A stretch of 64,000 bases of DNA from assembly GCA_030062745.1 (NCBI GenBank), contig CP099844.1, positions 4,059,481 to 4,123,480 of the forward strand, given 5' to 3'. Below are positions 23,401-33,964 of this stretch, piece after piece (the stretch's first letter is position 1; each line of letters opens with the position of its first letter). The DNA is from Capitulum mitella. Its lineage: Eukaryota > Arthropoda > Thecostraca > Pollicipedomorpha > Pollicipedidae. The notes beneath the pieces were generated by a model, which searched no databases, had not been told where the DNA came from, and saw nothing but the letters and a program-made list of their open reading frames with translations. Made by a program: the position numbers and the translations under genes.

Positions 23401-26400
23401 GCAGAAGCCGGGCTCGGGCGGCCAGCCGCAGATCGTGACGCTGGTCAAGACCAGCCAGGGCATGCAGGTGGCCACGGTACGCCGGGGACGCCCGCCACCG
23501 CCGCGCTCGGCCGGACAGAGAGCCGTCGTGCCCGCGGGCGGCTCAGCGCTCGAATCGGAGTCGCGTGCGGCCGCACGGTCGGCGGCTCGCAAACGACGCC
23601 GAAAGGTCGATAGGACTCGCCAGCCTGACCAAGTGATCATGACAGTGATGATTTGTGTTTAGTGGAGAGGGGTTGTTTGCTACACGCAGTTGCGTTCCGG
23701 GGATGATGAGATGTGTTCACACACGCCGACTATCCGTGTTATCCGTCACTTCTGACGACCGTCTCGGCTGCCGGCCAGGTGCCCAAGGTGAACCTGCTGC
23801 AGGGGAAGCCGGCCGCGCAGATGACGGCCGTCTCGGCGGGCAAGACCCTGCCGCAGGGCGCCACCATCGTGAAGCTGGTGACCACGCAGGCGGCAGGTAG
23901 GCTGGACGTCGGGTCATGCGTCGCGTCCAGGTCGGCCGGACCGGACGCTGCCGTCGAAACAGACGACCGCAGGGCCCCTCTTACAGTCTGCTAATACCCC
24001 GAAGTCCCTGAGTCGTCTCTGAAGTTGTCGGTGGTTCAGCGGAGTCGTGTTTCATTTGCTGAGCACTGACTGCCGTCAGCTGGCCGGGCCGATCGGTGTT
24101 CGGCTGCGCGGGTGTTGCGTGCACTTCTGTTCGCCGGCAGTTGCACAGGCCCGCCCCCTGCGTCGCTGAGCCGGCACGACTCTGCCGACAGGCGCCACGC
24201 GGCCCATCGGCTCCAACGTCATCACCATCGCCAAGCCGCAGACGGTGTCGACGCCGAGCGGCGGGAAGCAGACCATCGTGATCACGCGGCCGGCCGGCGG
24301 CGGCGGCCTGCCGCGCTCCGCCACCCAACAGATCGTCATGGTGTCCACCTCCGGCGGCGTGGCGTCGCCGGCCGCCAGCGGCGTCAAGATGATCGTGGTG
24401 TCGTCGCCGGCGGCCACCAGCACGACGCCGGCCATCTCGCGGCCCATCACCATCTCCGTGCCGGGCCAGTCGGGCCAGGCCACCAAGACGGTGACGATCG
24501 CGGCCAAGCCGGGCGGCGGTTCGCTGGTGGGCCTGCCGGCGCAAGGCCTGCTGCCGGCCGGGCCGCGGCCCGTCGCCGTCCAGGTCTCCACGGCGGCCGG
24601 CCACAAGACGGTGACGCTGGTCGCCGGCCAGTCGGCCGCCGGCGCCGCCCAGTCGCAGAAGGTGGTGCTGCTGAACCAGCCGGCCACCACGGACGCGGCG
24701 CTGGCCGCGCTGGCCGCCGAGGCCGGGCTCATTTACCCGGAGTCGGCCGGCGAGCAGGCCGAGCAGGAGGCCGAGCAGCCGGCCGTCGGCGAGGAGCTGC
24801 CGCGGCCCAGCCAGCTGGACGGCGCCGACGACAGCGACGGCGAGCTGCTGCCGGGGCAGCTGGACGGCGGCGACGACGAGGACGACCCGCCGCCGCCGCA
24901 GTCGGCCGAGCCGTCAGCCGGCGCGCCGCCCGAGGCCGGTCAGGCCACGGCGCCGCCGGCCGACAACGCGAGCGCCGAGGAGGAGGCGGCGCCGGCCGCC
25001 GCCGACCCGGCCGATGACGAGACGCTCGGACAGCCGGTCGACCCGGAGACGGAGAACCCGGGCCCGGCCGGCCGGCCAGAGCACCCGCCGCCGCAGCCGG
25101 AGCAGCAGCTGCAAGCGGAGCTGCAACCGCAGCCGCAGATGGAGCCGCAAACGGAGCCGCAGACAGAACTGGAGGGAATGCTGGAGGGGGAACCGGAGAC
25201 AATGCAAGAGGGAGAGCCGGAGACGACAATGCAGGAGGGAGAGCCGGAGACAATGCAGCAGGGAGAGCCGGAGCCGGCCGGGACAGAGCCGCCGGCGGAG
25301 GCGGCGCCGGGTAACCCCGGGCCTCCGCCGAAGGAGACTGACCTGCCGCCAGAACCGCCGCCGTCCGACGCGGAGCAGGCACCGGTCGATCCAGAGCAGA
25401 CCCTCGGCCGACCCCGAGCAGACCCCGGCCGACCCCGAGCAGACCACGACCGATCCAGAGCAGACCCCGGCCGAGTCGGCGGCGCCGGCGGCGCTCGAGC
25501 CCAAGCAGGAGCCGGCGGACGCGGAGGCCGAGTCGGACGCGCCGGCCGACCCGCTGGCCACGCTGGCCACGGCGGCCATCTCGACGGCGGCGGCGGCCGG
25601 CCCGGCGGCGGTCAAACCCGATCTCAAGTCGGAGAACGGCGTGGCCAAGTCGGCGGCCGAGGCGGAAGAGCGGCGCCGCGACGCGCTCTGGTTCGACGTC
25701 GGCATCATCAAGGGCACCTCGTGCACGGTGGAGTCGTTTTACCTGCCCGTGGACGAGAAGGGGGACGTGTTCGCGGACGGTGATCAGAACATGATGCGCA
25801 AGGTGGACCTGCAGCCAGGCATCGCCTACAAGTTCCGCGTGGCCGGCATCAATGCATGCGGCCGCGGGCCCTGGAGCGAGGTGTCCGCGTTCAAGACGTG
25901 CCTGCCCGGCTACCCGGGCGCGCCGTCGGCCATCAAGATCTCCAAGTCGGCGGACGGCGCCAACCTGTCGTGGGAGCCGCCGCAGAACACGGCCGGCGAG
26001 ATCACCGAGTACTCGGTGTACCTGGCCGTGCGGAGCGCCACCACCCAGGCCCAGGTCGGTGCCGTCCCGCGATCCGGCGACCACCCACTGGCGTCTCATG
26101 CACTCGACGCCTTTGAAAGTAGAGTCCTACCTGTGTGTAAATTGATCCGTGCTGCGGTAACGACATGTTCCATATTTGCCTTTTTCAGTCTTTTTTTTGT
26201 AAGTAGCGCTATTCGTATTGTATGCTTGTGCTTATTCTTCTCTTTGGCGGCTTGTGTGGGTGTGTTTGTACTATCTGGTCGCTGACCTGTGAGCAGGTTT
26301 GTTGGCGCTGTCCTGCTGCTGACCACTGTGGGTGTGTTTGTGTTCGCCCGCTGCTGGCCTGTGTGAAGGTGTATTTGTGCTCGCCGGTTGCTAGCTTCGT

Positions 26401-27790
26401 CAGGGTGTCTGCTGGCTGGCTGCTGACCTGTGTGAGGGTGTGTTTGTGTTGGCCGGCTGCTGACCTGTGTGAGGGTGTGTTTGTGTTGGCTGGCTGCTGA
26501 CCTGTGTGAGTGTGTGTTTGTGTTGGCCGGCTGCTGACCTGTGTGAGGGTGTGTTTGTGTTGGCCGGCTGCTGACCTGTGTGAGGGTGTGTTTGTGTTCG
26601 CCGGCTGCTGACCTGTGTGAGGGTGTGTTTGTGTTCGCCGGCTGCTGACCTGTGTGAGGGTGTGTTTGTGTTGGCCGGCTGCTGACCTGTGTGAGGGTGT
26701 ATTTGTGTTGGCCGGCTGCTGACCTGTGTGAGTGTGTGTTTGTGTTCGCTGGCTGCTGACCTGTGTGAGGGTGTGTTTGCGTTCGCCGGCTGCTGACCTA
26801 TGTGAGGGTGTGTTTGTGTTCGCCGGCTGCTGACCTGTGTGAGGGTGTGTTTGCGTTCGCCGGCTGCTGACCTATGTGAGGGTGTGTTTGTGTTGGCCGG
26901 CTGCTGACCTGTGTGAGGGTGTATTTGTGTTGGCCGGCTGCTGACCTGTGTGAGGGTGTGTTTGTGTTCGCCGGCTGCTGACGGCGGGCGCGTGTCGGTC
27001 AGGGGGACACGAAGACGGTCTCCAGCTCGCCGTCGCAGCTGGCGTTCGTGCGCGTCTACTGCGGGCCGGTGAACCAGTGCACGGTGACGCACGGCTCCCT
27101 GGCGGCCGCCCACCTGGACACCACCTCCAAGCCGGCCATCATTTTCCGCATCGCCGCCCGCAACGAGAAGGGCTACGGACCGGCCACACAAGTCAGGTGG
27201 CTGCAGGGTGAGTGTGTCTCGGGACCCAAGAGATGGCGTACGCCCGTGCTGCAGTTGCCTGCATTTTATGTTCATTGTTGATAATTTGGAATGTGAATGG
27301 CCGTTTTTACCGAGTTCTCTTGTTTTTATCCTGTTCTGTTCTGGTTGAGGCGTTTCTGTAGATATTGAGGTCATTTTTCATGCCCGGAGAGGGGTCCAAC
27401 AATGTGGCGTTAGAGCCGTCGAAAGATGAACCATTTGGCCGATTGTGGCTGAAACTAACAGCGATCCGTGTCGGCAAAGAAGCCATGGATTCGATCCGAT
27501 GCACTGGTTGTAGGATGCGCTGTTAACATTTTTATTTATCTTGGAGTCAGGGTTTCCTCGCCAATGTCGTAAGCGGTTGTTGACCTTTGCGCCGGAGACG
27601 GCAGTGTCGTCAGACGGAAGTCTGTCGGCTCTGACAGCCGCCGGGACCCGGCACGGCCGCTCTGACAGCGCTCTGGTCTGCCGCAGACGCCCACGCGGGC
27701 GGCGTCAAGGCCGTGAAGCGCGTGGTGGACCCGCGCGCCGCCGGCGTGCCCACGCCAAAACGGGCCCGGACGGACAGCGCCAGCCAGTAG
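8490..27790 (+). CDS. Hcf: Host cell factor (HCF/HCFC1 homologue), 14 coding exons
   Basis: Nuclear scaffold linking transcription factors to histone-modifying complexes (known role of the family). Exons: 8490-8673, 13819-13967, 14186-14346, 19106-19269, 19558-19797, 20844-20989, 21356-21493, 22025-22175, 22475-22638, 23303-23476, 23779-23896, 24192-26054, 27003-27207, 27687-27790. All junctions are GT-AG and phases agree, giving about 1,319 aa once one extra base near 25404 is discounted. Residues about 15-350 form the Kelch propeller ([37 protein letters not shown]). Exon 7 carries the N-terminal fibronectin strand region. Exons 8-12 are a Ser/Thr/Pro-rich then acidic linker. Residues about 1095-1290 are the C-terminal fibronectin module ([35 protein letters not shown]). 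The end, PTPKRAR, looks like a nuclear localisation signal. The ATG at 8490 is the first in frame; the one at 8511 is also possible. No vertebrate-type 26-residue cleavage repeats are present. Confidence 0.95.
8674..13818 (+). other. HCF intron 1, strongly CpG-depleted
   Basis: By eye I find only about five CG dinucleotides between 8890 and 13440, while TG and CA are frequent. Exon 1 just upstream and exon 2 just downstream have normal CG. The intron holds a family B copy at 8870-10011; the rest shows no recognisable element or gene. Confidence 0.8.
8870..10011 (-). mobile_element. Family B TTAA element, CpG-decayed copy in HCF intron 1
   Basis: This aligns along its length with the copies at 33965-35099 and 61688-62567. 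Shared landmarks are CAGACATC..GTCATTGGGCAA..GTATCAAT near 9246 and TATGCTTATTT near 9905. The flanks are TTAT (8866-8869) and TTAA (10012-10015). Many positions that are CG in other copies are TG or CA here, so it entered before or during the CpG loss of this intron. Confidence 0.75.
14380..14530. repeat. Left part of the HCF intron 3 minisatellite
   Basis: GTGCTGGGC/CTGGTCCTGTGC-type repeats identical in style to those at 18095-18230. A LINE between 14531 and about 18085 separates the two parts. Confidence 0.6.
14531..18085 (+). mobile_element. CR1/Jockey-like LINE inserted in HCF intron 3 (decayed)
   Basis: Endonuclease remains at about 14600-14775 include [17 protein letters not shown]. 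Reverse transcriptase remains at 16720-16950 include [13 protein letters not shown] and [16 protein letters not shown] active-site motif is encoded at 17145-17156, and the C-terminal region runs to about 17865. Several frameshifts break the frames. A family B element at 15479-16698 separates endonuclease from reverse transcriptase. The 3' end near 18080 reads GTCTGAATCTGAAT and matches the second copy at 30985-32003. It lies in the same sense as HCF. The exact left edge is uncertain. Confidence 0.8.
15479..16698 (+). mobile_element. Family B TTAA element, copy nested in the LINE
   Basis: 1,220 bp, starting CCCGCGCACG and ending GGGGACGGG, with TTGA (one change from TTAA) on the left at 15475-15478 and TTAA on the right at 16699-16702. 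A run of G followed by CAGTTGGCCGCCCCC near the left is mirrored by a run of G and CAGTCAACTGCCCCC near the right. No coding frame is present. It splits the LINE and so is younger than it. Confidence 0.8.
18095..19045. repeat. HCF intron 3 minisatellite of two alternating 16-bp units
   Basis: Between about 18230 and 18900 two 16-base units, AGGTCCTGTACTGTGC and TGGATCTGTACTGTGC, alternate irregularly, with a variant GAACTGTGC. Flanks at 18095-18230 and 18900-19045 hold longer related repeats (GTGCTGGAGTGGCCGGTC). Lack of stops opens long frames on both strands, which are not genes. Confidence 0.9.
21594..21905 (+). repeat. Family C interspersed repeat in HCF intron 7
   Basis: Shares blocks such as AAAATTTTGCAAAGAGTAAT, TTCTTACTGAAT.GAGACAGTC and TTTTGGAGTACA with 45265-46015. 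The copy here is shorter and has normal CpG. Type of element unknown. Confidence 0.6.
24812..24877 (+). other. Two tandem Taspase1-type cleavage motifs in HCF
   Basis: QLDGADD is encoded at 24812-24832 and QLDGGDD at 24857-24877, about residues 804-810 and 819-825. Both fit the Taspase1 consensus Q-(F/I/L/V)-D-G-x-D-D, with cutting between D and G. Drosophila HCF is known to be matured by Taspase1 at a related QLDG site, while vertebrate HCF-1 is cut by OGT at different repeats. The position, in an acidic linker between the Kelch half and the C-terminal fibronectin module, suits cleavage into two associated subunits. Confidence 0.75.
25388..25472 (+). repeat. Four DPEQTPA-like repeats with a one-base frame break
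   Basis: Four 21-base units encode variants of D-P-E-Q-T-P/T-A/T. The first unit has 22 bases: it reads ACCCTCGGCC where the other units give ACCCCGGCC, an extra T at about 25404. Upstream coding is in one frame and everything after (the fibronectin module) in the next, so the break falls inside exon 12, at about residue 1000. Confidence 0.8.
26390..26985. repeat. 37-bp minisatellite in HCF intron 12
   Basis: About 16 copies of a 37-base unit beginning GGCCGGCTGCTGACCTGTG and continuing TGAGGGTGTGTTTGTGTT, with TTCGCC/TTGGCC variants. It ends some 20 bases before the acceptor of exon 13 at 27003. Long open frames on the reverse strand are an effect of the repeat. Confidence 0.9.
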
Positions 27791-28191
27791 CGGCCGGCCG
27801 CCGACTCACCCCACACACCGCACAAGTACAACGTCCTCGACGGACGGACGGACGGACGGACGGCCGCCCGCGTCAGCCGACCGGCGGCCGACAGCGCCGC
27901 CGGCGCTTTTAACCCGCAGTCAGCCGCCGACGCGGACGCGGCTGCGACGGAGCGGGGTGTGATTTGACGCAGCTCCGTGCGCCGAGGGCCGCGGCGGGCC
28001 GCCGGCCTGGCCCCGGCCGAGGGCCGCTGGGGGCCGCGGGCCGAGCGCCCGGACGCCGCGGCGCTTCATCGAACCCGTCTCCGTTGTTTGAAGGTATCGA
28101 TCTGTTCGTTAGACCTTCCATCGCGTTTAGGATAAGGCTGTAGTTGGGAACGATTGTTAGAAAGCCGGGTTCTCCCATCGTCATGTTTGAG

Positions 28192-28197
28192 AATAAA
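28192..28197 (+). terminator. Polyadenylation signal of HCF
   Basis: AATAAA 402 bases after the HCF stop codon at 27788-27790. The 3' UTR is GC-rich at first (GACG repeats at 27840-27862) and then normal. Confidence 0.6.
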
Positions 28198-28215
28198 CTG
28201 CCGTAAATAACTCCT

Positions 28216-29740
28216 GTTTGGAAGTCCTTATGGCTTAGAAGGTCGCGAACGGCTGAGCAGTTGCAAGCGTCTCACACCTTCCAGACGTATTGGTCAGTGA
28301 CGTCCACAATATGCAGAAGGGATATTCCACATTATGCGGACTACACTCCGGCATTGTGTTTCGGCGTACACTTGCAGGAATGTCGAGGGCAGTGCCTGTT
28401 CAATGTCCTTTGTTTGCCATTTATGAAATAGTTGAAAGGGTTCCATGTAACGAGTGTGCAATGGACCCCCGCTTTCGCGGGGGTTATATACTGAACCCCC
28501 GCAAACAAGGCGAATCGGCGGATAGACCTAACTTTCCCCCAAATTTATCTCCTGTTTGCTATTATCGTAACAATTTTTGTCCTGTTATAACTATTTTACC
28601 ATTTAACTTGTGCAAATTGCCTCCAGACTCTGCGAGACCAGTAACTGCATTTTAAGCACAGTTACGTAGTAATACTTCTCGAAAAATTGCTTAGATACAT
28701 AAATGCAGTATTGCACAGTCTTAATGGGTACAGTGTACAGTACTCAACGATGCGATCCGTCCCCTACCCATCGCGCGGCCTTTACCCGGGTAATAGGATA
28801 GGAGAAACAAGACGTATAAGCATAGCTTACGCGTCTTGTTTACACGTAACGCGGCACTGCCCTGTGAGCCAATCACGGGCAGACTGTCATTGTGAGGAAA
28901 GAGCGGGAAATTTGTTGATACCGTAGACTGCATGCTCCCTGTGCCACACAGCACGTACCTATAGTAACTGCACAGCATAACCACATAGGGCAGTATTTCC
29001 ACCGGAAACATCCAGTGAAACCGCTATGACTCGCTAGGAACGGCTCCCGCTGCGAAAAATGCAGGGAATATCCTATGATTTTTAAATTCATTTCCAAGAA
29101 AAATCCGCGAAAACGCGAACCCGCGAATGGCGAAGCCGGGAATATCGGAGTCCACTGTAGTTTGCTTTAGTAAGGAAGGCGGTACCGTGCGGTCGAAAAA
29201 GCCCTTCGCTAGAATCTTTAGAAACAGTTAAACTTGACGGCCACAGGGCTGCGGGCATATGTGCGCCGTACCGCACGCTGGGCAGCTCATTCAAACCAGT
29301 CGTAATGTGACGTTCTTGCCTTTACGGTTAGTCTGGCAGCGTAATTATCACTTCACTGAGCGACCAGGTAAATCGAAACCGAAAATCTGGCACGTTTGTT
29401 ACGTTCTTCCGTAAAAAAATGGAATAACTCTACAAAATTTCCATCTTGCTTGCGTAACTGCGTCCTTGATTGTTCGCGTTCAGAACGTTCTGTCGAAACT
29501 GTATATTTCGGCTTACGGACAGAACGGTCATCACACAGCCCGAGTCACGGCCGTCACAAGCGGTCCCGGGTAAACTGGCTGGACCGGTCATCATCACGAG
29601 CCGGTCACCATCACCAGCCGTCCGCCATCGTCAGCTGTACATCATCACCTGGTCACCATCAACGCCGGCCACGGCGTCGGCTGGTCACCATCACCAGCCG
29701 GTCGTGGTCCACGCAGGCCCTGTGCCCGACCGGGCCACGA
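28216..29740. other. Intergenic, no gene recognised
   Basis: No convincing coding frame. Visible structures are a C/G hairpin near 28467-28484 (CCCCGCTTTCGCGGGGG) and a short run of GGTCACCATCACCAGCCG-type repeats at about 29580-29710. Confidence 0.5.
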
Positions 29741-29745
29741 ACCGA

Positions 29746-29879
29746 TCACAGGAATAAACTTCGGGCACTGGGCGCTCTACACGACTCCTCCTTCTCGTAG
29801 GCGCAGCCGATACAGCTGAAACGGCCGCCCAGCTTGCGGTCAGTGCTATGGCAGGACTTTTGGCAACATGTGTAGCACT
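29746..29879 (-). CDS. Cysteine-rich exon-like segment
   Basis: After the acceptor-like CCCTCTCAG (reverse strand) the frame reads CYTCCQKSCHSTDRKLGGR and then a further CxxC and Cys before a TGA at 29746-29748. Dense, evenly placed cysteines are typical of secreted domains. It lies downstream of the signal-peptide exons at 30084-30822 on the same strand, but joining exon 30084-30220 directly to it puts this frame out of phase. It may belong to that gene through an unseen exon, or be chance. Confidence 0.25.
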
Positions 29880-30083
29880 CTGAGAGGGATGTAACGACAG
29901 GTATGCATGCGGGTGTTGAATGGAACCCATGAAAACCTATGAAGACTGGTGCCTCCCAAATGCTGGCATATGGCGTAGCAACTCGTGACTTGCACACGGC
30001 AACCATGTGAGCTTCGGGACATCGCGGGCGCCATGAACGAATCGTTCCACATTCAAATGTGTAGTCTAGCGCCGCCCACTTAC

Positions 30084-30822
30084 AAAAAGTCCACCATGGA
30101 GCCGTACATGAGGCCGACAACATAGTCGGCCGGGTTGGCGTCGGACCGCACGAACGCTCTGGACGCCACGGACGCCACTGAGTCCGTCCTCAGACGGCTG
30201 ACGGAGGCCTCGCACGCGCCCTGGGAGACACGGTAGAAACTGAGTGCCTAAATATGACCCGCATTCGGCTTCCGGTGATATTCGTGCAGCCAAACATCGG
30301 TATCTCATGGAGTCCATGAGGTAGTGCATGCACGGGTTTCACTTAGGAAGCCAGCTGATAGACGTTCTACTGACGCAATTGAGCGTGAACGCGCGATTGG
30401 CGGGTCCGTGGTGTTGCCGGGCCATCCAGAGCAACAAGTTTTCAAACGTTTTTCACCTTCGATCGCCCGGGAGCGGGGTCTTCTGACCATGCACTACTGA
30501 CGGTTAAATTTCAAGAAGCTCTCAATTCACATGTTTCTCATACAGGTTGTTGCTTTTCTTCAGCCCTAACATCTTTTCCGACGGCGCAGGTGCTCTATGG
30601 GTGTATGTGCATAGGCAATACCTGAGTTTATAAACAGAACCGAAAGCCAAATGCGCGTGGTAAATATGTGAGCCTCCAATGAACAACTCTCGCAAGGTCC
30701 TGTTACACACGCAAGTCGTCTGCCGCGAACAATGGCCAGAACTAGCACGGCGACAGTCGATAAGCACCCACCCAGAGGAGCAGCCAGCTGCAGCAGATGA
30801 CCAGAGCTCCGGACCTCGCCAT
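30084..30822 (-). CDS. Small secreted protein (two exons seen)
   Basis: Exon 1 is 30822-30772, with ATG in a strong context (GCCGCCATGG). Exon 2 is 30220-30084, with a GTGGGT donor and a CTCCCAG acceptor in matching phase. The product starts MARSGALVICCSWLLLW then GACEASVSRLR: a hydrophobic signal peptide with a likely cut after CEA. The rest is polar and ends MYGSMVDF. After exon 2 comes either a GTAAGT donor to a third exon or, if not spliced, a TAA giving 63 aa in all. I know no family for it. Possible roles (secreted peptide, venom or cuticle component) cannot be chosen from sequence. Confidence 0.45.
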
Positions 30823-30984
30823 GGCGGCCGCCGACAGAGAGTGACGGTCTCTCGGCTCCAGCCCGGGCCGCCCCGCCACCGGCTGTGAGCTATTATCCTG
30901 CCTAATCGGCCCCAGCTGGGCGACTGCTCACCGGCCCGCCTTTAGGGCCGTCTAAATGGCACGCAGGTGACCGTCCCTGCGCCC

Positions 30985-32003
30985 CCCCCCCCTTGGAAGC
31001 TAAAAATCTGGCACCAACCTTCCATCGCTGTCTCAACTGGGACTCCCACATAGGCGCCATTACTAGGCGCTGTTTCGGAACTGTGCCTATCACGTCTGAG
31101 TTATCTACCACTGTCCGTTGTCTCCGCTCTGGTCAATGCTCTGGTTCTCTCGCAGATCCGATATTGTATCTCGGTATATGGCAATGGTACTTAAAGAAAC
31201 CTATCTCGCCTCCAGAAAATCATTAACTTTGCAGCAAGAATTATTTTTGGCCGAAGGAAATTTGATTATATGGCGGATCTGTTGCGGAGACTGGGCCGGC
31301 CCAGCGCGGAGAAACTGATCTCACACCATACACTGCGCCTGGCGCACAAGGTGCGCGGCATGGACAAGCCTAAAACACTGGCCACCGGGTTTTCATATGT
31401 TGCGGAGTATCGCGACCAACACAGCAGGCACGACAACAAGCTGCATGTACCAAGATCTCGCACGGAGATGGGTCGGAGACGTTTTTGCAGCCGTACGGCG
31501 CGGCAGCTCACTAGTTGCCACCCGATCTACCGCGGCTCTCCGTTACAGGTGCAACCAAGGGTGGCCCAGGGGCCAGCCCCCCCCCCCTTAGGCCCGCATT
31601 TTTTGCGAAAGCCATTGCGCATCGTCTTTCCGGCTGGCTGTTTTCGTATTTTAGTTCACAATGAGCTCGGGCTTCCCCCCTTAAGAACATCCTGGCTGCG
31701 TCCTTGCTCCCCATCTCCCTGTTCCCCATCGCCCCTCTCCCTGCCCCCATCACCCCCATTCGCCTGCTCCCCATCCCCCTGAGACGCCACCTGAGCAGAG
31801 ATCAGGGGTGATGCCGTCCATCAGCGTGCAGTTTTGTCGCGTCTTGCGTATTTTTTTTTTAAGTCAGATGACAGTGATTGCGTACATTGTGCGTTTGACA
31901 GTGATTGCGTGTACTGATGACCACTGACCCCTTGCTTTTACTACTTTTGACGAGAGGCCGCAATAGCCGCGAGCCTATTGCAGACAGCTTCAATGTAAGT
32001 CTG
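30985..32003 (+). mobile_element. CR1/Jockey-like LINE, 5'-truncated copy
   Basis: Covers the C-terminal part of the LINE polymerase protein ([48 protein letters not shown]) in shifted frames, like 17290-17865 of the copy in HCF intron 3. A cytosine-rich insert with CCCCATC repeats at about 31548-31780 interrupts it. The 3' region with GACAGTGATTGCGTGTA and GACGAGAGGCCG(C/T)AATA matches the other copy. Confidence 0.75.
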
Positions 32004-33960
32004 AAGTCCGGCAGACCGTGCCGGGGAGGGGCCTGCACGCCGTCCGGTTGCCACGGCCGCGTTCATGAGCACCACGCGAGGGGTTGTGGTGCAAAGCCCC
32101 CACACGAGTCACTTCGACCCAGTTCCACACCTGTTGTCCCAGAGGGTGAGCCAACTCTAGTCCCTCCGTTACGGGGTGTCACACCCGCTCTCAGCAGGTG
32201 CGCTGACTCGAGAGAACTCCATCCCGTGGCGTCACCCGCCGGCCCAGCACCACAGCCACAAACACGTTTTCAAAACGTCACGCATTTGTATTGCACAGGT
32301 ATCACAGATGGTCGCCTCACAGCCTGACACTGCACAGTGGCGGTGACTTTGTACTGGATCCGGACGGCTGCCGGCAGGCGTCCCTCTCACCTGGAAAGCG
32401 ACACGTGTTATCCGACGCCGTGGCCGCAGCGAACGCATTGTGCTGGACGAACCGGGAAGCGGGCTGAGGACTTTTTGCACTGCACGTGCCAGACGGGCCG
32501 TACAACGTGCTGCATCGCCTGCCCTTCCCGGTTTGTCCCGTCATGCAAAAACAAAACACATACTGCGATGCACCCACCAGGAGTCAATACATCACTTGAA
32601 CGCCAGAAATAATACATTCAAAAACGAGAAAAACAAACCAGACTGACAGATCTGAAACGATGGTCACCAAAACTCGAACAGAATGAGCAATGAATGTTAG
32701 AGAGCACAAAGCTCGTGAAAACAATGTGAGTGCTGGGGTCCATGAATTGCAACAGATGAATGAACAGGATCGAATGACAGAAATGACATTTATGAAGACA
32801 TTATATGGGTAATTTCATAAAAAAACTATTTAAATCATAACTTGTAGCCATTCTCATGTTTCGATCCAATGAGCATTTCTTCAGCAATGGCAACAAGTTC
32901 ATACTTAGGGAACTAAGCTTCTAGAACAGTAAACTGAGGCTGCAATATCATAAACCCATCAGCACCTTACGTCAGACGAAAGGAGCAGTGCTTTGACAAT
33001 CACGCAACCTGATCCACCTACCTAGCCTACCTAGTCATGTCAAGGTGGTGTCAATGCTTCCTACACCTTCTAGTCGGCGCCTGCGCGGCCGGCTGGGCGG
33101 GCCTCCGCGGCTCGGGCATCCTACCAAGGGCGTCTCTTCACTACAGCCTCTCCCACTATCGCCAGCGCTCAAACTAGCCTGCTGACCGGCCCGGGACGGC
33201 GCAGCGCCGGCCGCCGCGCACCGGGCGCCTCACCTACTCGATAGACGAACGCCTGCTTCACAAGAAACACCCTACAGCCGAGTTATCGGTGATGTATTCT
33301 GACCAGTTTGTACAGGGCGCCGAGCGTGGGGCGCGCCGGGCCACGACCCGGGCGGCGCGAGCCCCCACCAGCCGGCTCGCACCACAGCAGCCACGCACAG
33401 CCGGCGACGGCGCCACCGGACAGGACAAAGGCAACTGCCGGGGGTGCGGAATGCGGCAGCCCGGCCGGTCGCCCGTCTTCCCTGCGCGGGCTCTACAGTT
33501 AGCCTTCGGACCTAGTCGCTACCTAGGCCATACCTCATCCCGTCAATCAAATATAACTACCCAACCTAAAACAGAGACAGAGAATGCCGGTTACACAATG
33601 GCGAGACAAGGGCGACTGATCGGCTTCCAAAATGAACACCAGTCACGTTCGGCATGAGCAGTAATTCCTGTCCGCCGTAGCCCTTGCGAACTCCAGCCGG
33701 CCCGACGTCAACAGATTCGTGACGGACCATGAGATGTGACTTCAAAGCGGGCAGCGCCGCGTCCGTACCGGCCGCCTGCGGTACCGCGGCACTTCTGCCG
33801 TCGACTGCCACTTACACAGCAGGGCAGAACGTGCCGGCCGCGCTCAGAACCGGTTGTACCCTCCGTGGCCTGAAAAGGTCACCAGAAAACCGTCTCTGAG
33901 ATCAGGCGTGTGACAGTCAATAGGACAGGCAAAGCAGAGGTCCTTCTGACTTTCGAGAAT
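32004..33960. other. Intergenic, no gene supported
   Basis: GC-rich islands at 33060-33500 alternate with AT-rich stretches at 32600-33000. Short exon-like frames occur on the reverse strand (for example 33310-33455) but no gene model holds together. Confidence 0.4.
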
Positions 33961-33964
33961 TTAA

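Noticed and set aside
24112..26099. Long alternative frames on both strands over HCF exon 12
   Set aside because: High GC suppresses stops; only the frame matching HCF has matching splice phases and recognisable domains.
26400..27374. 324-codon reverse frame across HCF intron 12 and exon 13
   Set aside because: Produced by the 37-bp repeat and by the shadow of the exon.
32232..32617. Cys-containing frames on both strands, considered as a piggyBac transposase C-terminus
   Set aside because: Cysteine spacing does not match and no other transposase motif is present.
33310..33455. Reverse-strand exon-like frame AFVLSGGAVAGCAWLLW suggesting a membrane protein
   Set aside because: GC-rich and short; joining exons could be imagined but no consistent gene with start and stop was found.
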